Origin: Lawsonella sp012842085
GTDB lineage: Bacteria > Actinomycetota > Actinomycetes > Mycobacteriales > Mycobacteriaceae
Assembly (NCBI GenBank): GCA_036749735.1
Contig: DAINXV010000001.1
Location: 124,001 to 188,000 of the forward strand
Direction of reading: 5' to 3'
DNA: 64,000 bases
The notes beneath the pieces are model-generated. The model did no database searches. It worked only from the letters and a program-made list of their open reading frames with translations, and was not told the DNA's origin. Of the stretch, positions 43,984-53,028 are shown piece by piece. Positions within the stretch are counted from its first letter, which is position 1, and each line of letters begins with the position of its first letter. A program made the translations under genes and the position numbers.

Positions 43984-44358
43984 ATGGCTGATCAAAAGAA
44001 AAGTAGGGAAACCCCACCTGCGCCTATGAGTCGCCGCCGCTTCCTCGCCGGAGGCACGGCAATTGCTAGTGGACTCCTGCTGGGCTCCTCAGCCACGGCA
44101 GAAGCTCTCCGATGCTCAGTTTGGCTGCCTCGCGCAGGAGCTTTCCCGCCACCGTCACACCCCGACTTTGATGATGGCGCACCATCCGGTGACTCGTGAA
44201 TCTGCCATCACCAATGCGGCTGGCCCCACATTTGTTCTGAACACTGCGGACGCTAACCGCCTGCAAGAATTGATGGCAGATGTTCCTGGCATATTGATGA
44301 TGCATGCGGGGCACACCGCAACTATGTGGTTCGCCGCAAAATGCTTTAAATATGAAAA
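43984..44358 (+). pseudogene. Remnant of a Tat-exported metallophosphoesterase
   Basis: Frame 1 from 43984 encodes a clear Tat signal (MSRRRFLAGGTAIASG) and then loses sense, ending at 44199. From about 44106 another frame encodes LSDAQFGCLAQEL, MMAHHPVTRES and ILMMHAGHT, which match the C-terminal metal-binding part (HHP and GHT motifs) of metallophosphoesterases. It runs out without a proper end into the tRNA-Asn gene. The catalytic core between signal and C-terminus is missing. The gene thus has an internal deletion, a frame change and 3' truncation. Confidence 0.65.
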
Positions 44359-44359
44359 G

Positions 44360-44431
44360 CTCCCCCAGTTGGATTCGAACCAACAACCCTTCGATTAACA
44401 GTCGAATGCTCTGCCATTGAGCTATGGGGGA
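44360..44431 (-). tRNA. tRNA-Asn (anticodon GUU)
   Basis: Leftward strand: acceptor TCCCCCA / TGGGGGA, discriminator G, no encoded CCA. D arm TAGCTCAATGGCAGAGC, anticodon stem TTCGA / TCGAA around CTGTTAA, and T arm GTTGGTTCGAATCCAAC. Confidence 0.95.
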
Positions 44432-44525
44432 ATAATTGGCGTAGTCACCTCATGTTCCGAGGTGCTACGAGATAGTAGCCTACCTGGAAACGTTACCTTC
44501 TGACAAATCCGCTGGTGGGAAACTT

Positions 44526-46430
44526 TTAGGAGTTCTTGACGGCCATTTCTTTGAGGGTTCGTCGGTACTCCTCCAACGCCACCAAGTCTTTAAAAAGATC
44601 CTGGTAGTTCTCGTCAGTAGAGGGGTTCATTCGCTGCAGGGCGGACTTCAGCTCCGCCACCTGCCGGCCCACCCAGCCTTCTTCTAGGGAGGCGAAAATA
44701 CTCTCCGCATAGGAGGAAAGGTTTTCCTGGTCCACCGGAATATCCTCCACCGCGATCTCACTTACTACCGCTTGGGCAACAAGGTCATCAACGTGTTCTT
44801 GAATACTGGGCACCCAGTTGTGGTCGTCCACAGCATTAGCGCACCCACCTGCAGCTTCAATAGCATCGCGAATGCCGCGGTAGAGCGGAGACATGAAAGC
44901 ATCAGCCCCGAGCGCATCAAATGCACTATTAGCCACCTCGGGATACTGGATGGCCAACCGCAGGGCTGCTCGCTGCCGGCCTTCGGGACTGCCCTCCGGC
45001 GGTTTGGGCGGCGCTTTCGGAGTAGGTGCGGGTTCTTCCTCCCGCGGAATCCGGCGCCGCATGGGAACATCCTGGGCGCGTTCGTGGCGGCGTGGGTCTT
45101 GGGCCGCCCGGCGCACCCGCTCCACAATCTCGGATGGGTCGTGCCAGCCCACCCAGCCGGAGAGTTGGCGGGCATATTCGCTTTGGAGGGAGCGATCCCG
45201 AATATCGGCTACTACTGGAACAAGGCGATCGAGTGCCGCGACTCGCCCTTCCGGGATCGACAGATCGAATTCCTTCAATAGTGATTTGATGGCGAATTCG
45301 AACATGGGGATTCGCCGCGCCACCAGGTCTCGAACAGCAGCGTCGCCTTTTTCTTGGCGCAGATCGCAGGGATCCATGCCGTCGGGGGCGATGCTCACGA
45401 ATTTTTGGCCGGCGAATTGTTGGTCTCCTCGGAAGGCTTTCAGCGCCGCATTTTGTCCGGCTTCATCCCCGTCGAAGGTGTAGATAATTTCGCCGCGGTA
45501 GTAGTTGTCATCCAGCATGAATCGCCGCAGGGTGGCTAAGTGTTCATCACCAAAGGCGGTGCCGCAGGCGGCGACGGCGGTTTTCACCCCGGCGGCCCAC
45601 ATTGCCATGACGTCGGTGTAGCCTTCAACGACGACGACTTGGTGCGACTCGGCGATATATTTCTTGGCTTTGTCGAGCCCGAAGAGAACTTTTGACTTTT
45701 TGTAGAGAGAGGTTTCGGGCGTGTTCATGTATTTGCCCATTTTGTCGTCGTCAAAGAGTTTTCGAGCACCGAAGCCGATCACTTCCCCACTGGGGGTACT
45801 GATGGGCCAGAGAAGACGCCGGTGGAAGCGGTCGATGGGGGTTCCACGGGATCCCATTTTGCTGAGGCCCGCGGCGGATAGTTCTTCGAAACTAAAACCC
45901 TGTTTTTGAAGGTGACGGGTGAGCGTATCCCAGCCAGAAGGCGCATATCCGCATCCGAACTCTTTAATAAGTTCCACCTCGAAGCCGCGGTTGAGCAGCA
46001 TGTCGCGAGCTCGCTGTGCTTCCCTGGTTTCGAGTTGCTCTTGGTAGAACTTGTGGGCTGCCGCATTCGCTTGGATGAGGCGACGACGGGTGCCACGATT
46101 CTTGCGGGTGCTGACGGAGCCGCCCTCGTAGCGGATTTGGTATCCGATGCGTTCGGCGAGTTGTTCCACGGCCTCCACGAAGCTCAAATGCTCCATCTTC
46201 ATGAGGAAGCTGTAGACGTCACCACCTTCTCCGGTGGAGAAGCAGTGGTAGTAGCCGTGGTTGGGGCGTACGTGGAAAGAGGGTGTTTTTTCGTCGGTGA
46301 AAGGACTGAGCCCTTTGAGGGAGTCAACTCCCGCGGGTTTAAGGGATACGTATTCCGCAACTACCTCTTCGATCCGGACTTGGTTGCGAATCTCTTCAAT
46401 GTCGCTTTCCGGTATTCTCCCCTTGGCCAT
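44526..46430 (-). CDS. dnaG: DNA primase DnaG with altered zinc-binding motif
   Basis: Makes RNA primers at the replication fork. 634 residues from the ATG at 46430 (MAKGRIPESD is the family N-terminus; an ATG at 46448 directly after the dgt stop is possible). The N-terminal CHC2-type domain is recognisable (LKGLSPFTDEKTPSFHVRP, YHCFSTGEGGD), but three of four zinc ligand positions are changed: Ser42, Thr45 and Thr66 in place of Cys, His and Cys, with Cys63 kept. The TOPRIM domain is intact (VVVEGYTDVM, YTFDGDEAGQ). The C-terminal helicase-binding domain follows a Pro/Arg-rich linker. I recall a similar change in corynebacteria. Confidence 0.95.
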   Translation of the reverse strand: MAKGRIPESDIEEIRNQVRIEEVVAEYVSLKPAGVDSLKGLSPFTDEKTPSFHVRPNHGYYHCFSTGEGGDVYSFLMKMEHLSFVEAVEQLAERIGYQIRYEGGSVSTRKNRGTRRRLIQANAAAHKFYQEQLETREAQRARDMLLNRGFEVELIKEFGCGYAPSGWDTLTRHLQKQGFSFEELSAAGLSKMGSRGTPIDRFHRRLLWPISTPSGEVIGFGARKLFDDDKMGKYMNTPETSLYKKSKVLFGLDKAKKYIAESHQVVVVEGYTDVMAMWAAGVKTAVAACGTAFGDEHLATLRRFMLDDNYYRGEIIYTFDGDEAGQNAALKAFRGDQQFAGQKFVSIAPDGMDPCDLRQEKGDAAVRDLVARRIPMFEFAIKSLLKEFDLSIPEGRVAALDRLVPVVADIRDRSLQSEYARQLSGWVGWHDPSEIVERVRRAAQDPRRHERAQDVPMRRRIPREEEPAPTPKAPPKPPEGSPEGRQRAALRLAIQYPEVANSAFDALGADAFMSPLYRGIRDAIEAAGGCANAVDDHNWVPSIQEHVDDLVAQAVVSEIAVEDIPVDQENLSSYAESIFASLEEGWVGRQVAELKSALQRMNPSTDENYQDLFKDLVALEEYRRTLKEMAVKNS

Positions 46431-46448
46431 GGCTTGAGGATACTCCAT

Positions 46449-47762
46449 CTAGCTCCAACCGGCTTGGACACCGGCGGCAGCTTTGTCAACACGCTCCAGG
46501 CGTGACTCGGTATAGGAGGCAATCTGGTCGACGATGACCCGCATCCGAGCAGCATCGTCTCCGGCTCCAGTGGCCGCATTCCAGGCGGGCCACAGGATGG
46601 GATCTAATCCGCCTTCGCCGGATTCCAGTAGCCAGTTGGCGACCCTGAAGATCCGATCGCGTTGTCTTTCCTGGGACCGCAGATGGTCTTCATTGTGCAT
46701 GACGTAGCGCACCGCGATGGTCTTGAGGAGTCCCACTTCAGCTTGGATGCTGTCGGAAACCACTAGGTTGCCGACATAGCGGCCCAGCGGACCCGCATAA
46801 TGTTCCCGGGTGCGGGCAATGGTGGTATCCACGAAGCGTCCCACCAGGTTGGAGGTGAAGCTTTTGAGGGCGACAAGGTTCTTTGCGGAACCAAAATAGT
46901 GTCCGGATCCCATCAAGTTACCGGGAGTATCGATGCAGGTTTCTGCCACGATTTGGACGAGTGGAAGTTCCCATAGGCGCGTCGCCGCAGCCGCCACCTG
47001 TTCCGCGGAGAGACCGAAAGTGTGTTGGGCATCTTTTGCCAGCGCGGTTGTTTCAGCAGGGTCACCCAGTACCCGCAAGTCGATGCGGCCGGCAAGAATA
47101 CCGTCTTCGACGTCATGCACGGAGTAGGCAATGTCGTCAGCCCAATCCATAACCTGGGCTTCCAAACATTTCCTGTCGGTGGGAGCGTCCTTGCGAACCC
47201 ATCGCAGGATCTCCGCGTCTTCGGCATATGCGCCATATTTGGGTTTGTCGGGGGCTGGAATCCATGGATATTTACTCACTGCATCCAGTGATGCCCGGGT
47301 GAGGTTGAGGCCATAGGAACTTCCGTCATCCCCCAAAACTTTAGGTTCTAGGCGAGTGAGGATACGCAATGTTTGGGCGTTGCCTTCAAAACCGCCGGCA
47401 TCTTCCGCCAGTTCATCCAATGCCCGCTCCCCGTTATGCCCGTAGGGCGGGTGGCCAATATCGTGGGCAAGTCCGGCCAGTTCGGCTAGATCTGGATCTA
47501 TCCCTAGTCCGGCTGCGATACCACCGGAGATTTGGGCTACTTCGAGCGAGTGGGTGAGGCGAGTGCGGGGCACATCTCCTTGTTGGGGGCCCACGACTTG
47601 AGTTTTGTCTGCTAGTCGGCGCAGAGCACCACAATGCAAAATGCGTGCCCGGTCATGTGAAAAGGGAGTGCGAACATCTGTGGTCGCAGAATCTGCGGTG
47701 TGCAGAGTTTTGGGGCGTTCCGGACCCCTTCTCGCCCAATCATGACTGGTGTAAACGCTCAT
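46449..47762 (-). CDS. dgt: Deoxyguanosinetriphosphate triphosphohydrolase-like protein
   Basis: HD-domain enzyme that splits dNTPs into nucleoside and triphosphate. 437 residues. Metal-binding HD motifs: RLTHSLEVAQI, AHDIGHPPYGHNGERAL and QVMDWADDIAYSVHD. Starts with ATG, ends immediately before or overlapping the dnaG ribosome site; dgt-dnaG order is conserved in the lineage. Confidence 0.94.
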   Translation of the reverse strand: MSVYTSHDWARRGPERPKTLHTADSATTDVRTPFSHDRARILHCGALRRLADKTQVVGPQQGDVPRTRLTHSLEVAQISGGIAAGLGIDPDLAELAGLAHDIGHPPYGHNGERALDELAEDAGGFEGNAQTLRILTRLEPKVLGDDGSSYGLNLTRASLDAVSKYPWIPAPDKPKYGAYAEDAEILRWVRKDAPTDRKCLEAQVMDWADDIAYSVHDVEDGILAGRIDLRVLGDPAETTALAKDAQHTFGLSAEQVAAAATRLWELPLVQIVAETCIDTPGNLMGSGHYFGSAKNLVALKSFTSNLVGRFVDTTIARTREHYAGPLGRYVGNLVVSDSIQAEVGLLKTIAVRYVMHNEDHLRSQERQRDRIFRVANWLLESGEGGLDPILWPAWNAATGAGDDAARMRVIVDQIASYTESRLERVDKAAAGVQAGWS

Positions 47763-47868
47763 AGTGACTCCATTGTAACTGGCGGCGAAACCAGAAGTAC
47801 TTCTCCCTAAAAAGTAAGTTTTCTTATAACCTGAATAAGAAGATTTCTGTTATTACCGAAACAGGTGG

Positions 47869-50001
47869 ATGATGAGTTCGCTTTTCCGTCGTATGCTGGC
47901 AGGACTGTGCGCAGCGCTAATTATTGGGGTGCCCGCGTTTGGTGATGCCGGGGCGGCTACTTCACCTATCCGTTTGGCCGACACAGTCACGATTGAAAAC
48001 GCTCAAGTTACTGCTAACCAAGTAAGCCCTTTTACCGACTCGATCCGAGACCTCAACCGCGCTTTAAACATCAATATTTTTGTCGTCATTATCGATAGCC
48101 CAACCGGCGACATGTACAACTGGACGCGCACGACTGCCACCCAAAATGGTCTTCAGTCCGGCAAGGATGTGCTGCTGGCTATTGCGCTGGAAAGCCGTGA
48201 TGCCACCATCGATTCGCTGGGCTATCTGTCCGGAACTCAACAAAACGATATTTTGACTCGGGGACTAAAGCCGGGACTCAGCTCCCGCCCGGTGGACTGG
48301 GAACGCGCCGGATACGACTTCTACACCGTTTTTGAGCAGGTATGGATGAACAACGGTTCCCCCCAAAACTATTCATCGAGTGCACGCCAAGAAAGCGGGG
48401 GACGGAAGTCGGGAATATCTTTTCTGCCTCTCCTCTTCGTCGGCGTTGGTGGAGCCGCTATCATTTTCTTCATTGTCCGCCGGAAGCGCGGCAAAAAGAA
48501 GGCTGAAAAGGAGCCATCAGTGGGATTCCACGGCAAAAGAAACAACCCCGCCCCGGTTAATCAACAACAGTTGGAGGCTCTCAACCAGCAGAGCCACTAT
48601 GCCCTAATCCAGACTGACCGGTCTTATAAGCAGGCCAGCACGGCATTGGATGAAGCAAAAGCAGAGTTCGGCCAGGACTCCCTCGCTGAGTTCCAGCAAG
48701 CTTTGCAGGAAGTGCAGGCACACCTGCACCAAGCCTTCGGGCTGCGGCAGGAGCTAGACGATGCCTTCCCAGAGACTGCCCAGCAGCAGTTTTCAATGCT
48801 GTCGGCCATCCTGGATCACTGCAATAAAGCAACCCACATCATCAACAAAAATGGGGAAAAATTCTCTCAGCTGCGCAATATTTTGAGCGACCCTGAGCCA
48901 CGCCTGGATGCACTCACCCAGCGTACTGTTGCAGTGCGCGCCCGGATTCTGCCTGCTAAAGAAAAATTGGATGAACTGATTGCGCGTTTCGGCGAAGAGC
49001 CCATTGGATATGTTGCTCACAACGTGGAGGCCGCAGATGAAAACATATCCGAAGCCGAACAGCTTATTGACCATGGTCGTGCAATCTTGCAGGGCAGCAT
49101 GACGGAGCGTGGAAACGTAGTGCCGGCTATTGTGCAGGCTGAGGACTTCATGCGGCAGGCAGAAGATCTATTGGATGCCATCGAGCACGCAGACCAGTCC
49201 ATTACTTTCGCCCAACTTCACCAAAATAGGGTGAAGGATGAGCTTGCTGGGAAAGTAAAAGAAGTTGAGCAGTATTTGGCATCCAACCAGAACTCGAATC
49301 AGCTTGATCTTTCCAACATCACGAAGTCTCTCCAGAGTGCCCACGCTTCACTCGCCTACTACAACGACCATGCGGCTACTGACCCCGCACGCAGCTACCA
49401 AATGCTGGTGAGCGCGAAAACTGGTCTCGAAACCGCGTTGATGGCATCCCGCAGCGAACTGAGCACCAAGCAACGCCAACAGGAAACCCTAAACCAGGCG
49501 CTCATGGCAGCACAAGCGCAGGTTCAAGCTGCCTATGATGCGATCACTACCCGCGCGAACTTTGTACAGTCAGAGGCCCGCACCCGGCTTTCTGAGGCAC
49601 AGTCTCGCTTGGCCACCGCACAGCGCGTGGCCGGCACTGATCGACTGCAGGCTTTGCAGGAAGCACAAGCTGCTGTAGACATGGCGCAGCAGGCTCTGCG
49701 TGCTGCACAACGTGACGAAAACAAATACCTCATGATGCACGGCGGCGGTTACGGTTCCCGGCGCGACTTTGCCAGTGGAATACTGGTGGGCAGTGTTCTC
49801 AACAACAACCGACAAACTCGCCCCTCTGCACTGCACAGCATCTCCACCGCTATCTGGGGTTTGGGTCAGATCGCCAGCCTCTTTAATGGCCGCCGCGGCG
49901 GCGGCGGGCAGATTAACTTCCGTATTGGCGGTGGCGGCAACGATGGCGGCCGGAGTATCGGCCCCAAACACGATGACGGCCCCAGCGGAATCAAGTTCTA
50001 A
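47869..50001 (+). CDS. TPM-domain membrane protein with long coiled coil (Rv2345-like)
   Basis: 710 residues. Signal peptide 1-29 ending AGA, extracellular TPM domain about 35-170 (VTIENAQVTANQVSPF, DVLLAIALESRD), and one membrane helix about 186-206 (FLPLLFVGVGGAAIIFFIV) followed by RRKRGKKK. A long, Gln/Ala-rich cytosolic coiled coil runs over about 225-600, and a Gly-rich tail (RRGGGGQINFRIGGGG) with Gly/Asp-rich end closes it. TPM domains are linked to membrane-protein quality control. A second ATG three bases downstream has better spacing to AGGTGG. The partner of the coiled coil is unknown. Confidence 0.85.
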   Translation: MMSSLFRRMLAGLCAALIIGVPAFGDAGAATSPIRLADTVTIENAQVTANQVSPFTDSIRDLNRALNINIFVVIIDSPTGDMYNWTRTTATQNGLQSGKDVLLAIALESRDATIDSLGYLSGTQQNDILTRGLKPGLSSRPVDWERAGYDFYTVFEQVWMNNGSPQNYSSSARQESGGRKSGISFLPLLFVGVGGAAIIFFIVRRKRGKKKAEKEPSVGFHGKRNNPAPVNQQQLEALNQQSHYALIQTDRSYKQASTALDEAKAEFGQDSLAEFQQALQEVQAHLHQAFGLRQELDDAFPETAQQQFSMLSAILDHCNKATHIINKNGEKFSQLRNILSDPEPRLDALTQRTVAVRARILPAKEKLDELIARFGEEPIGYVAHNVEAADENISEAEQLIDHGRAILQGSMTERGNVVPAIVQAEDFMRQAEDLLDAIEHADQSITFAQLHQNRVKDELAGKVKEVEQYLASNQNSNQLDLSNITKSLQSAHASLAYYNDHAATDPARSYQMLVSAKTGLETALMASRSELSTKQRQQETLNQALMAAQAQVQAAYDAITTRANFVQSEARTRLSEAQSRLATAQRVAGTDRLQALQEAQAAVDMAQQALRAAQRDENKYLMMHGGGYGSRRDFASGILVGSVLNNNRQTRPSALHSISTAIWGLGQIASLFNGRRGGGGQINFRIGGGGNDGGRSIGPKHDDGPSGIKF

Positions 50002-50026
50002 ACGGACTGGCTAGCCGGCACTCTGG

Positions 50027-50953
50027 CTAGCAGGAACTGTCGAACAGTGGAGGCGGTGGTACCTGTCCCTCATCATTAGGATCGGACAGGTCATCCCCGT
50101 CTCCCTGGGAGAGATTCACACCTTCTGAATCAGCATTGGTGTCTGCATTGTTGTCTACGGAATCTGTAGCGGAGCCGGTGTCGTCATCTTGGGTAGATTC
50201 TTCGGTGGTTTGAATCTCCCCGAAGTCATCCGAATTTTCGAGTGCATCCCGGTGGGCGCGGGCACGTCGCGACTTATCCCCTTTAACCTTGCGCAACATG
50301 TTGGCGGCAGCGGAGTCCAAACTCCAGTCCGGCATGGTCGGCAAAGACCATCCGAACCAGCGAGCCGGCAGGCACAAGGCAATACCGGTGAGGGTACCTG
50401 CAATCATACCGATACCCGGGTAGCCAATGCCGTGCACAATGGTCACCACGCCAGCACCAGCCAGGGCGGGAGTGGCGTAGAGGGTGTTGCCACCAAACAC
50501 TTCTGGTGTTCGCCCCACCAGGACGTCGCGAATAACACCGCCGCCGACAGCAGTAGTTACGCCCAGCAGCAAAGCGGGCCCGACGCCAAGCCCGGCGGCG
50601 AGAGTCTTGGTTGCCCCGGTGGCTGCCCAGCAGCCAATGGTGACAGCATCAATCATGCCGAAGAGTTGGACCCAAATTTTTCGTCCATCCACCTGCAGCA
50701 GCATCGAAATAACAACACCGGACACAGCACCCAGCAGATAGGCCTTATCTGTTAGCGCTACGGGGGTGAGGTTGAGCATCAGGTCGCGGAGAATACCGCC
50801 ACCCAACCCGGTGCCAATCCCTAGGATCAGAAAACCGACCAGGTCGAAGCGGTGCTGACGGGCGACAGTACCACCAAAGGCACCTGCCCCAACCACACCT
50901 GTCAGGTCAATAATCCGAAAAATGAGGTCTTGGTTCAGAAGCACATCGTTCAT
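50027..50953 (-). CDS. TRIC-type cation channel family protein (UPF0126)
   Basis: 308 residues. Two repeats of the three-helix unit fill residues about 10-205, each with the glycine motif: GIGTGLGGGILRDLM and GVTTAVGGGVIRDVLVGRTPE. An acidic, low-complexity C-terminal tail of about 75 residues (Asp/Glu/Ser-rich) is not part of the channel fold. Bacterial members are trimeric K+/cation channels. Convergent with the TPM gene. Confidence 0.9.
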   Translation of the reverse strand: MNDVLLNQDLIFRIIDLTGVVGAGAFGGTVARQHRFDLVGFLILGIGTGLGGGILRDLMLNLTPVALTDKAYLLGAVSGVVISMLLQVDGRKIWVQLFGMIDAVTIGCWAATGATKTLAAGLGVGPALLLGVTTAVGGGVIRDVLVGRTPEVFGGNTLYATPALAGAGVVTIVHGIGYPGIGMIAGTLTGIALCLPARWFGWSLPTMPDWSLDSAAANMLRKVKGDKSRRARAHRDALENSDDFGEIQTTEESTQDDDTGSATDSVDNNADTNADSEGVNLSQGDGDDLSDPNDEGQVPPPPLFDSSC

Positions 50954-51007
50954 GCCGTCAGCACCTCCTTCAGCTAAGGGAGCAGCTGCAAAGAACAGTG
51001 ATTGCCA

Positions 51008-52393
51008 CTAGCAACCACGGAGTTTGTCAGCTAAGAAGCCCTCTACTTTATCAAGAGAAATACGTACCTGTTCCATGGTATCGCGCTCACGCACAGTTAC
51101 GGCCTGATCATCCTTCGTGTCGAAGTCAACGGTCACGCAGTAAGGTGTACCAATCTCGTCCTGTCGACGGTACCGCTTACCAATACCCTGCGCATCATCA
51201 AACTGAACATTCCAGTGCTTACGGAGTTTGGCGGCCAGGTCGCGGGCAATCGGGCTGAGTTCCTCATTGCGGGAAAGCGGCAGCACAGCCACCTTCACCG
51301 GCGCCAAACGCGGATCCAGGCGCAACACTGTGCGGCGATCCACCTTGCCGTTTGCCTTCGGCACTTCTTCTTCCTCGTAGGCATCCACCAGGAAGGCCAT
51401 AAAGGAGCGGGTGAGACCGGCCGCCGGCTCAATCACGTACGGGATGTAGCGTTCGTTATTGGCCTGGTCGAAGTAGCTGAGGTCTTCGCCAGAAATTTCG
51501 GTGTGCGTACGTAGGTCGTAGTCGGTGCGGTTGGCGATACCTTCCAGTTCTCCCCACTTGGATCCCTGGAAATGGAAGGCGTATTCGATGTCCACGGTGC
51601 GCTTGGCATAGTGCGAGAGCTTCTCCTGCGGGTGCTCGTAAAGACGCATATTTTCTTCTTTAATGCCGAGCTCTTTGTACCAGTTCCAGCGCTGTTCAAT
51701 CCAGTATTCGTGCCATTCCTCGTCCTCGCCAGGCTTGACGAAGAATTCCATCTCCATCTGCTCAAATTCGCGCGTGCGGAAAATGAAGTTGCCGGGAGTG
51801 ATCTCGTTGCGGAAGGACTTACCAATATTGCCAATGCCGAAAGGAACCTTGGCGCGAGACGTGGTCATGACATTTTTGAAGTTAACGAAAATGCCCTGGG
51901 CGGTCTCGGGGCGCAGATAGTGCAGTCCCTCTTTATCGTCAACAGCACCAAGGTAGGTTTTCATGAGACCGGAGAAAGCACGCGGCTCGGTCCATTTGCC
52001 GGGCTGGCCGGTTTCCGGATCGGGAATGTCTGCTAAGCCGTTTTCGGGTTCATGCCCGTGCTTTTCTTCATAGGCTTCGATGAGGTGGTCAGCACGGTAG
52101 CGCTTGTGGGTGTAAAGGGATTCCACGAGCGGATCGGTAAAGACTTCTACGTGGCCGGAAGCTTCCCACACCTGACGGGGCAGGATGATGGAGGAGTCCA
52201 AACCCACAACATCGTCACGGCTGCGGACCATGGTGTTCCACCATTGCTTCTTGATGTTTTCTTTCAGCTCAACACCCAGCGGACCGTAGTCCCAGGCGGA
52301 GCGGGTACCACCGTAAATCTCGCCGCACGGATAAACAAAACCACGACGTTTGCACAGGTTAGCGACGGTATCAACGATGTTTTTCTTAGCCAC
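51008..52393 (-). CDS. glyS: Glycyl-tRNA synthetase (alpha2 type)
   Basis: Class II synthetase that charges tRNA-Gly. 461 residues from the GTG at 52393, which has AAGGAG nine bases upstream; the frame is open nine codons further. Motifs: GFVYPCGEIYGGTRSAWDYGPLG, motif 2 FRNEITPGNFIFRTREFEQMEMEFF and motif 3 GLTRSFMAFLVDAY, with a C-terminal anticodon-binding domain (APVKVAVLPLSRN). Confidence 0.97.
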   Translation of the reverse strand: MAKKNIVDTVANLCKRRGFVYPCGEIYGGTRSAWDYGPLGVELKENIKKQWWNTMVRSRDDVVGLDSSIILPRQVWEASGHVEVFTDPLVESLYTHKRYRADHLIEAYEEKHGHEPENGLADIPDPETGQPGKWTEPRAFSGLMKTYLGAVDDKEGLHYLRPETAQGIFVNFKNVMTTSRAKVPFGIGNIGKSFRNEITPGNFIFRTREFEQMEMEFFVKPGEDEEWHEYWIEQRWNWYKELGIKEENMRLYEHPQEKLSHYAKRTVDIEYAFHFQGSKWGELEGIANRTDYDLRTHTEISGEDLSYFDQANNERYIPYVIEPAAGLTRSFMAFLVDAYEEEEVPKANGKVDRRTVLRLDPRLAPVKVAVLPLSRNEELSPIARDLAAKLRKHWNVQFDDAQGIGKRYRRQDEIGTPYCVTVDFDTKDDQAVTVRERDTMEQVRISLDKVEGFLADKLRGC

Positions 52394-52633
52394 GTTCACA
52401 AACTCCTTTAAGGCTGGCAAGGAAGTCTCTGTAAGCGCCTAGCTTAGCAGGTCAGCGACAATTTCCGTAGTTGGCACATTTTCGACAACGGACACTTTCG
52501 AGACAACACTGGTTTGGGATGATTATTATGAGGGAAGGTTTAGGTGTCTCCACGCTGGCACCCTTGAAACACCTCTCAGGGGCCAGCAGGTAGAGCCCAC
52601 TCCGGTCAAGCCCGGGAGTAAAGGAGAAAATGA
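52394..52633. other. Leader region upstream of smtB
   Basis: A 240-bp gap. It contains a possible 21-codon leader frame (ATG 52528 to TAG 52591-52593, no ribosome site). Complementary segments include AGGTGT / ACACCT and GCTGGC / GCCAGC. No known riboswitch was recognised. Confidence 0.3.
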
Positions 52634-52999
52634 ATGTCTGAACACGAGGTCGAGCACTGTCAAAAGTCTAATCGCGAAGATCTTGCTCCACTCCCTCCCA
52701 AAAGACTTCTGGAAGCGACGGGTCGGCTTCTGCAATCCATGACCGCGCCAGCTCGCATCGCAATCATCGTGCAGCTGCAAACTCGTCCCTGCTGTGTGCA
52801 CGAGTTGGTGGATTCCTTGAACATGCCGCAGCCTGCGGTTAGTCAGCATCTGAAGGTGCTAAAGAATGCGGGGGTGGTGACGGTCACTCGGCGGGGTCGG
52901 GAACATATCTACAAACTGAGCGACCAACACCTGTCGGCTATTGTGAACGACGCCATGAGCCATGCGGAAGAAATTTTAGCGAACAAATTCGCTGAATAG
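52634..52999 (+). CDS. smtB: ArsR/SmtB-family zinc-responsive repressor
   Basis: 121 residues, winged helix-turn-helix. DNA-recognition segment NMPQPAVSQHLKVLKNAGVV. The alpha-5 zinc site of SmtB-type sensors is complete with the exact spacing: Asp97, His99, His110, Glu113. Extra Cys53, Cys54 and His56 lie in the alpha-3N region, and Cys9/His8 near the N-terminus. AAGGAG lies seven bases before the ATG. In mycobacteria the next gene is zur (furB); here the convergent uppS follows and zur is absent. Confidence 0.9.
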   Translation: MSEHEVEHCQKSNREDLAPLPPKRLLEATGRLLQSMTAPARIAIIVQLQTRPCCVHELVDSLNMPQPAVSQHLKVLKNAGVVTVTRRGREHIYKLSDQHLSAIVNDAMSHAEEILANKFAE

Positions 53000-53028
53000 C
53001 TTCCGGTTGGTGACGGCTTTCGTGCCCG

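Noticed and set aside
50010..50031. Inverted repeat GCTAGCC/GGCTAGC between the TPM and TRIC genes as a terminator
   Set aside because: Short stem, no T-tract, and it overlaps the TRIC stop codon.
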